Origin: ZC4RG30 sp964456255
Lineage (GTDB): Bacteria > Pseudomonadota > Gammaproteobacteria > Steroidobacterales > Steroidobacteraceae
NCBI GenBank assembly: GCA_964456255.1
Contig: CAYWDZ010000124.1
Location: 1 to 9,271, forward strand
Direction: 5' to 3'
Length of the DNA stretch: 9,271 nucleotides
A model generated the notes under the pieces. That model saw nothing but the letters and a program-made list of their open reading frames with translations, searched no databases and was not told the origin of the DNA. Position numbers and translations under genes: made by a program. Below, piece by piece: positions 7,772 to 9,271 of the stretch. Position 1 is the stretch's first letter. Every line of letters starts with the position of its first letter.

Positions 7772-7790
7772 TATAATCCGGGCCCGCGAA
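7772..7790 (+). promoter_or_regulatory. tRNA-Thr promoter: perfect TATAAT with GC-rich discriminator
   Basis: TATAAT at 7772-7777 is followed by CCGGGCCCGCG, all G/C, up to the tRNA. A perfect -10 with a GC-only discriminator is the mark of stable-RNA promoters under stringent (ppGpp) control. Transcription should start near 7784, about seven bases before the mature 5' end. The -35 is poor (GCACGG-like region about 7747-7752). The gene therefore need not rely on read-through from birA-coaX. Confidence 0.7.
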
Positions 7791-7864
7791 GCCCCCAAAG
7801 CATTGTGGTGATGCAGCGGTTTTGTAAACCGCAGAGCTTGGTTCGATTCCGAGTGGGGGCACCA
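7791..7864 (+). tRNA. tRNA-Thr(UGU) with encoded CCA and a non-canonical core
   Basis: The 74 bases fold as a cloverleaf: acceptor GCCCCCA/TGGGGGC (7 bp, 7791-7797 with 7854-7860), D stem GCAT/ATGC (7800-7803 with 7811-7814), anticodon stem GCGGT/ACCGC around TTTGTAA with anticodon TGT at 7823-7825, variable loop of four bases, T stem CTTGG/CCGAG around TTCGATT (7842-7848), discriminator A and encoded CCA. G1-C72, C2-G71 and G35-U36 are the known threonyl-tRNA synthetase identity elements, all present; it should read ACA and possibly other ACN codons. Odd points: position 8 is A not U, position 14 is U not A, position 48 is G not C, the D loop has seven bases and the variable loop four. G18-G19 and the T-loop are normal. 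A functional but divergent tRNA and a decaying copy both remain possible. Confidence 0.85.
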
Positions 7865-7873
7865 GCCTCGCAG

Positions 7874-9142
7874 CTACTCCGCCTTCTTGAACAGCGCGAG
7901 ATCAATCGACTCGCCCACCGCCTTCAACCCCGCCGGACTGCCATGCAGATGGTCACCGGCGTGATACCCCTCGCGCATGGCCTGCGGATCAGCCGGATCG
8001 GCAAACGCCACATCGATGCGCGTCGTCGCATCGAACGCGCCGCCGTTCAGGATCCAGTCGTTGATCTTCTGCCGCGCGGCTTCGCCTTCCTCCGACCAGT
8101 AGCCCGCGCCCTTGTAGGGGCCGATGGGTGACCCGATCACCTTGATGCCCTTCTCGTGCGCGCGCGCGATGAGCTGCTTGTAGCCGGCGATCATCTCCTC
8201 GATATTGAACTGCGGCTGGTCGAGCCCGGGAATGACGGGCTGGTTGGGCCCGCGCACGCCGAAGCGGTTGCCGATGTCGTTCACGCCCTCGAAGACGATC
8301 ATGTACTTCACGTTGGGCAGGCTCAGCACATCCTCATCGAAGCGCGCCAGCGCGGCCTCGCCCATGCCGGGGCTGAGTATGCGGTTGCCACTGATGGCCG
8401 AGTTCGCCACGGCCCAGTGCTGGCCCGCGGCCTGCAACCGGTCGGCGAGGATGTCCGGCCACCGGTTGTTCTTGCCGGCCTCGGCGCCCACGCCATCGGT
8501 GATGGAATCACCGAATGCGACGATGGTGCCCAGCGCCTCGGCCGACTCGACCTCCACCACGCTGAGGAACGCACGGAACTGCGCGGTTGAAACCGGTGTG
8601 AAGGGCTTGCCCACGAAATTGCCGGGCGGCGATACCGCCAGTTCATCCACGCCGGTGAGGTGGCAGGTGCACGGGCCGGTGGGGTTGGGCAGATAGAACT
8701 CCACCTTCAGGCGCGACAGGCTGGGTACAGCCAGGTCGACCACATCACTGGCGAATGGCGAACCGCGCGGAATCACCGCACCCGCATCACCGCCAAAGCT
8801 CAGCGTGCGTGAGCTGTCGGCGATCTCGTTGTTCTGATCGTCGATGCGCACCACGCGCGCCGCGCCGATGGTGAGCGGGCCGGGGCCGTAGCGATTGGAG
8901 AAACGGATGCGCAGCTTCTGGCCGCCCTGGCTGACGCGCAGGATCTGACTCAGCGTCACGTTGTCATACGACGCGGCGGCGAAGGGCCCTTCGGTGCCCA
9001 GTGGCGCGTGGGGCGGCGCGACCCAGGTGGCGACCCATGCGGAGGAACTGGACGGCAAAGCCATCGTCAGGCCCACCACTCCGGCAACAATGACCGCGAG
9101 CCCAATCGCGAAGGCCGCGAGTCCACTCCTGGAAATACGCAT
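7874..9142 (-). CDS. Exported SGNH/GDSL-family hydrolase (XynE-like esterase)
   Basis: A 422-residue protein with an N-terminal hydrophobic segment (about residues 7-29) that acts as a signal peptide or membrane anchor, a beta-rich N-terminal region opening with WVATWVAPP, and an SGNH hydrolase domain in the C-terminal half. The four catalytic blocks are present: GDSITDG with nucleophile Ser213, the oxyanion Gly in ISGNR (about 252), GVND with Asn288, and DHLH with Asp397/His400. SGNH enzymes of the XynE-like group are extracytoplasmic esterases, often on acylated carbohydrates; the substrate here is not readable. The ATG at 9140-9142 was preferred because a run of six Gs lies seven bases upstream; an ATG 15 bases earlier (9155-9157) has no such site. 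The gene converges on tRNA-Thr, its stop only nine bases from the CCA. No pathway partner is visible. Confidence 0.88.
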   Translation of the reverse strand: MRISRSGLAAFAIGLAVIVAGVVGLTMALPSSSSAWVATWVAPPHAPLGTEGPFAAASYDNVTLSQILRVSQGGQKLRIRFSNRYGPGPLTIGAARVVRIDDQNNEIADSSRTLSFGGDAGAVIPRGSPFASDVVDLAVPSLSRLKVEFYLPNPTGPCTCHLTGVDELAVSPPGNFVGKPFTPVSTAQFRAFLSVVEVESAEALGTIVAFGDSITDGVGAEAGKNNRWPDILADRLQAAGQHWAVANSAISGNRILSPGMGEAALARFDEDVLSLPNVKYMIVFEGVNDIGNRFGVRGPNQPVIPGLDQPQFNIEEMIAGYKQLIARAHEKGIKVIGSPIGPYKGAGYWSEEGEAARQKINDWILNGGAFDATTRIDVAFADPADPQAMREGYHAGDHLHGSPAGLKAVGESIDLALFKKAE

Positions 9143-9222
9143 GCTGATGCCCCCCATGGCAAACCGAACAACAGCCCGCAGAGTACCTCAGCCTGGTTGT
9201 AACGGGACACCTGCGGGGATTC

Positions 9223-9231
9223 TGCTATCGT
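9223..9231 (+). promoter_or_regulatory. Extended -10 just before the right-edge gene
   Basis: TG-C-TATCGT is an extended -10 element sharing four of six bases with TATAAT. It ends eight bases before a TTG at 9240, so a transcript would start at or next to that codon. It lies in the 97-base gap upstream of the SGNH gene, whose own minus-strand promoter I could not identify. Confidence 0.35.
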
Positions 9232-9239
9232 GCCCGCGC

Positions 9240-9271
9240 TTGGACGCCCAAACCCCAGACCTGGTGGTCGA
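9240..9271 (+). CDS. Possible gene start, truncated at right edge
   Basis: From TTG at 9240-9242 the frame is open to the edge and reads, with initiator Met, MDAQTPDLVV. A short polar lead followed by DLVV would fit the start of a Rossmann-type nucleotide-binding domain, but ten residues cannot identify a family. There is no Shine-Dalgarno sequence; the extended -10 at 9223-9231 would make the message leaderless. Divergent orientation from the SGNH gene makes a plus-strand gene here reasonable. Alternative starts such as GTG at 9264 cannot be excluded. Confidence 0.3.
   Translation, partial: MDAQTPDLVV

Noticed and set aside
7842..7873. tRNA 3' end as a prophage or island attachment site
   Set aside because: No integrase gene and no second copy of the tRNA 3' end is visible in the window; the neighbouring gene is an ordinary hydrolase.
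1..9271. CRISPR array, insertion sequence, or defence system
   Set aside because: No regularly spaced repeats, no transposase or terminal inverted repeats, and every substantial gene fits a known housekeeping or envelope family.

Overview
The window reads as an ordinary chromosomal housekeeping segment of a GC-rich gammaproteobacterium, probably on the Xanthomonadales/Nevskiales/Steroidobacterales side. This rests on the high GC content with long antisense shadow frames, the type of phosphoenolpyruvate carboxylase (PEPC), and the order birA - coaX - SPOR-domain gene - tRNA-Thr, which is familiar from pseudomonads and relatives. No lineage was tested by a search. I see no phage, transposon, CRISPR or defence genes.

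Layout. At the left edge, on the minus strand, lie the first codons of a probable glycogen/alpha-glucan phosphorylase. Next, also on the minus strand, comes a full-length ppc gene (255-2933) with every family motif but one in-frame amber codon at 2391-2393, where a tryptophan is expected. Diverging from ppc is an exported endonuclease/exonuclease/phosphatase-family protein (3043-3975). A good sigma70-like promoter then precedes a one-domain PilZ protein (4056-4343). A tightly packed plus-strand run follows: a CtlX-like citrulline/arginine-modifying hydrolase (4378-5310), birA (5310-6323), coaX (6320-7129) and an inner-membrane-anchored SPOR-like protein (7142-7741). A tRNA-Thr(UGU) gene with its own TATAAT and GC-rich discriminator sits at 7791-7864. 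A minus-strand exported SGNH/GDSL hydrolase (7874-9142) converges on the tRNA. A possible leaderless gene start lies at the right edge.

How the genes fit together. BirA (biotin ligase) and CoaX (pantothenate kinase) are cofactor genes whose frames overlap, so they are probably translationally coupled, with ctlX coupled to birA in the same way. PEPC and glycogen phosphorylase are central carbon metabolism genes on the same strand. The remaining proteins (PilZ, nuclease-like, SGNH hydrolase) have no visible shared pathway.

What stands out is not a new multi-gene system but two local anomalies: the single amber codon inside an otherwise perfect ppc, and a tRNA-Thr that has lost the near-universal U8 and A14 (and C48) while keeping threonine identity elements. 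Stretches over 300 bases without a gene: none.
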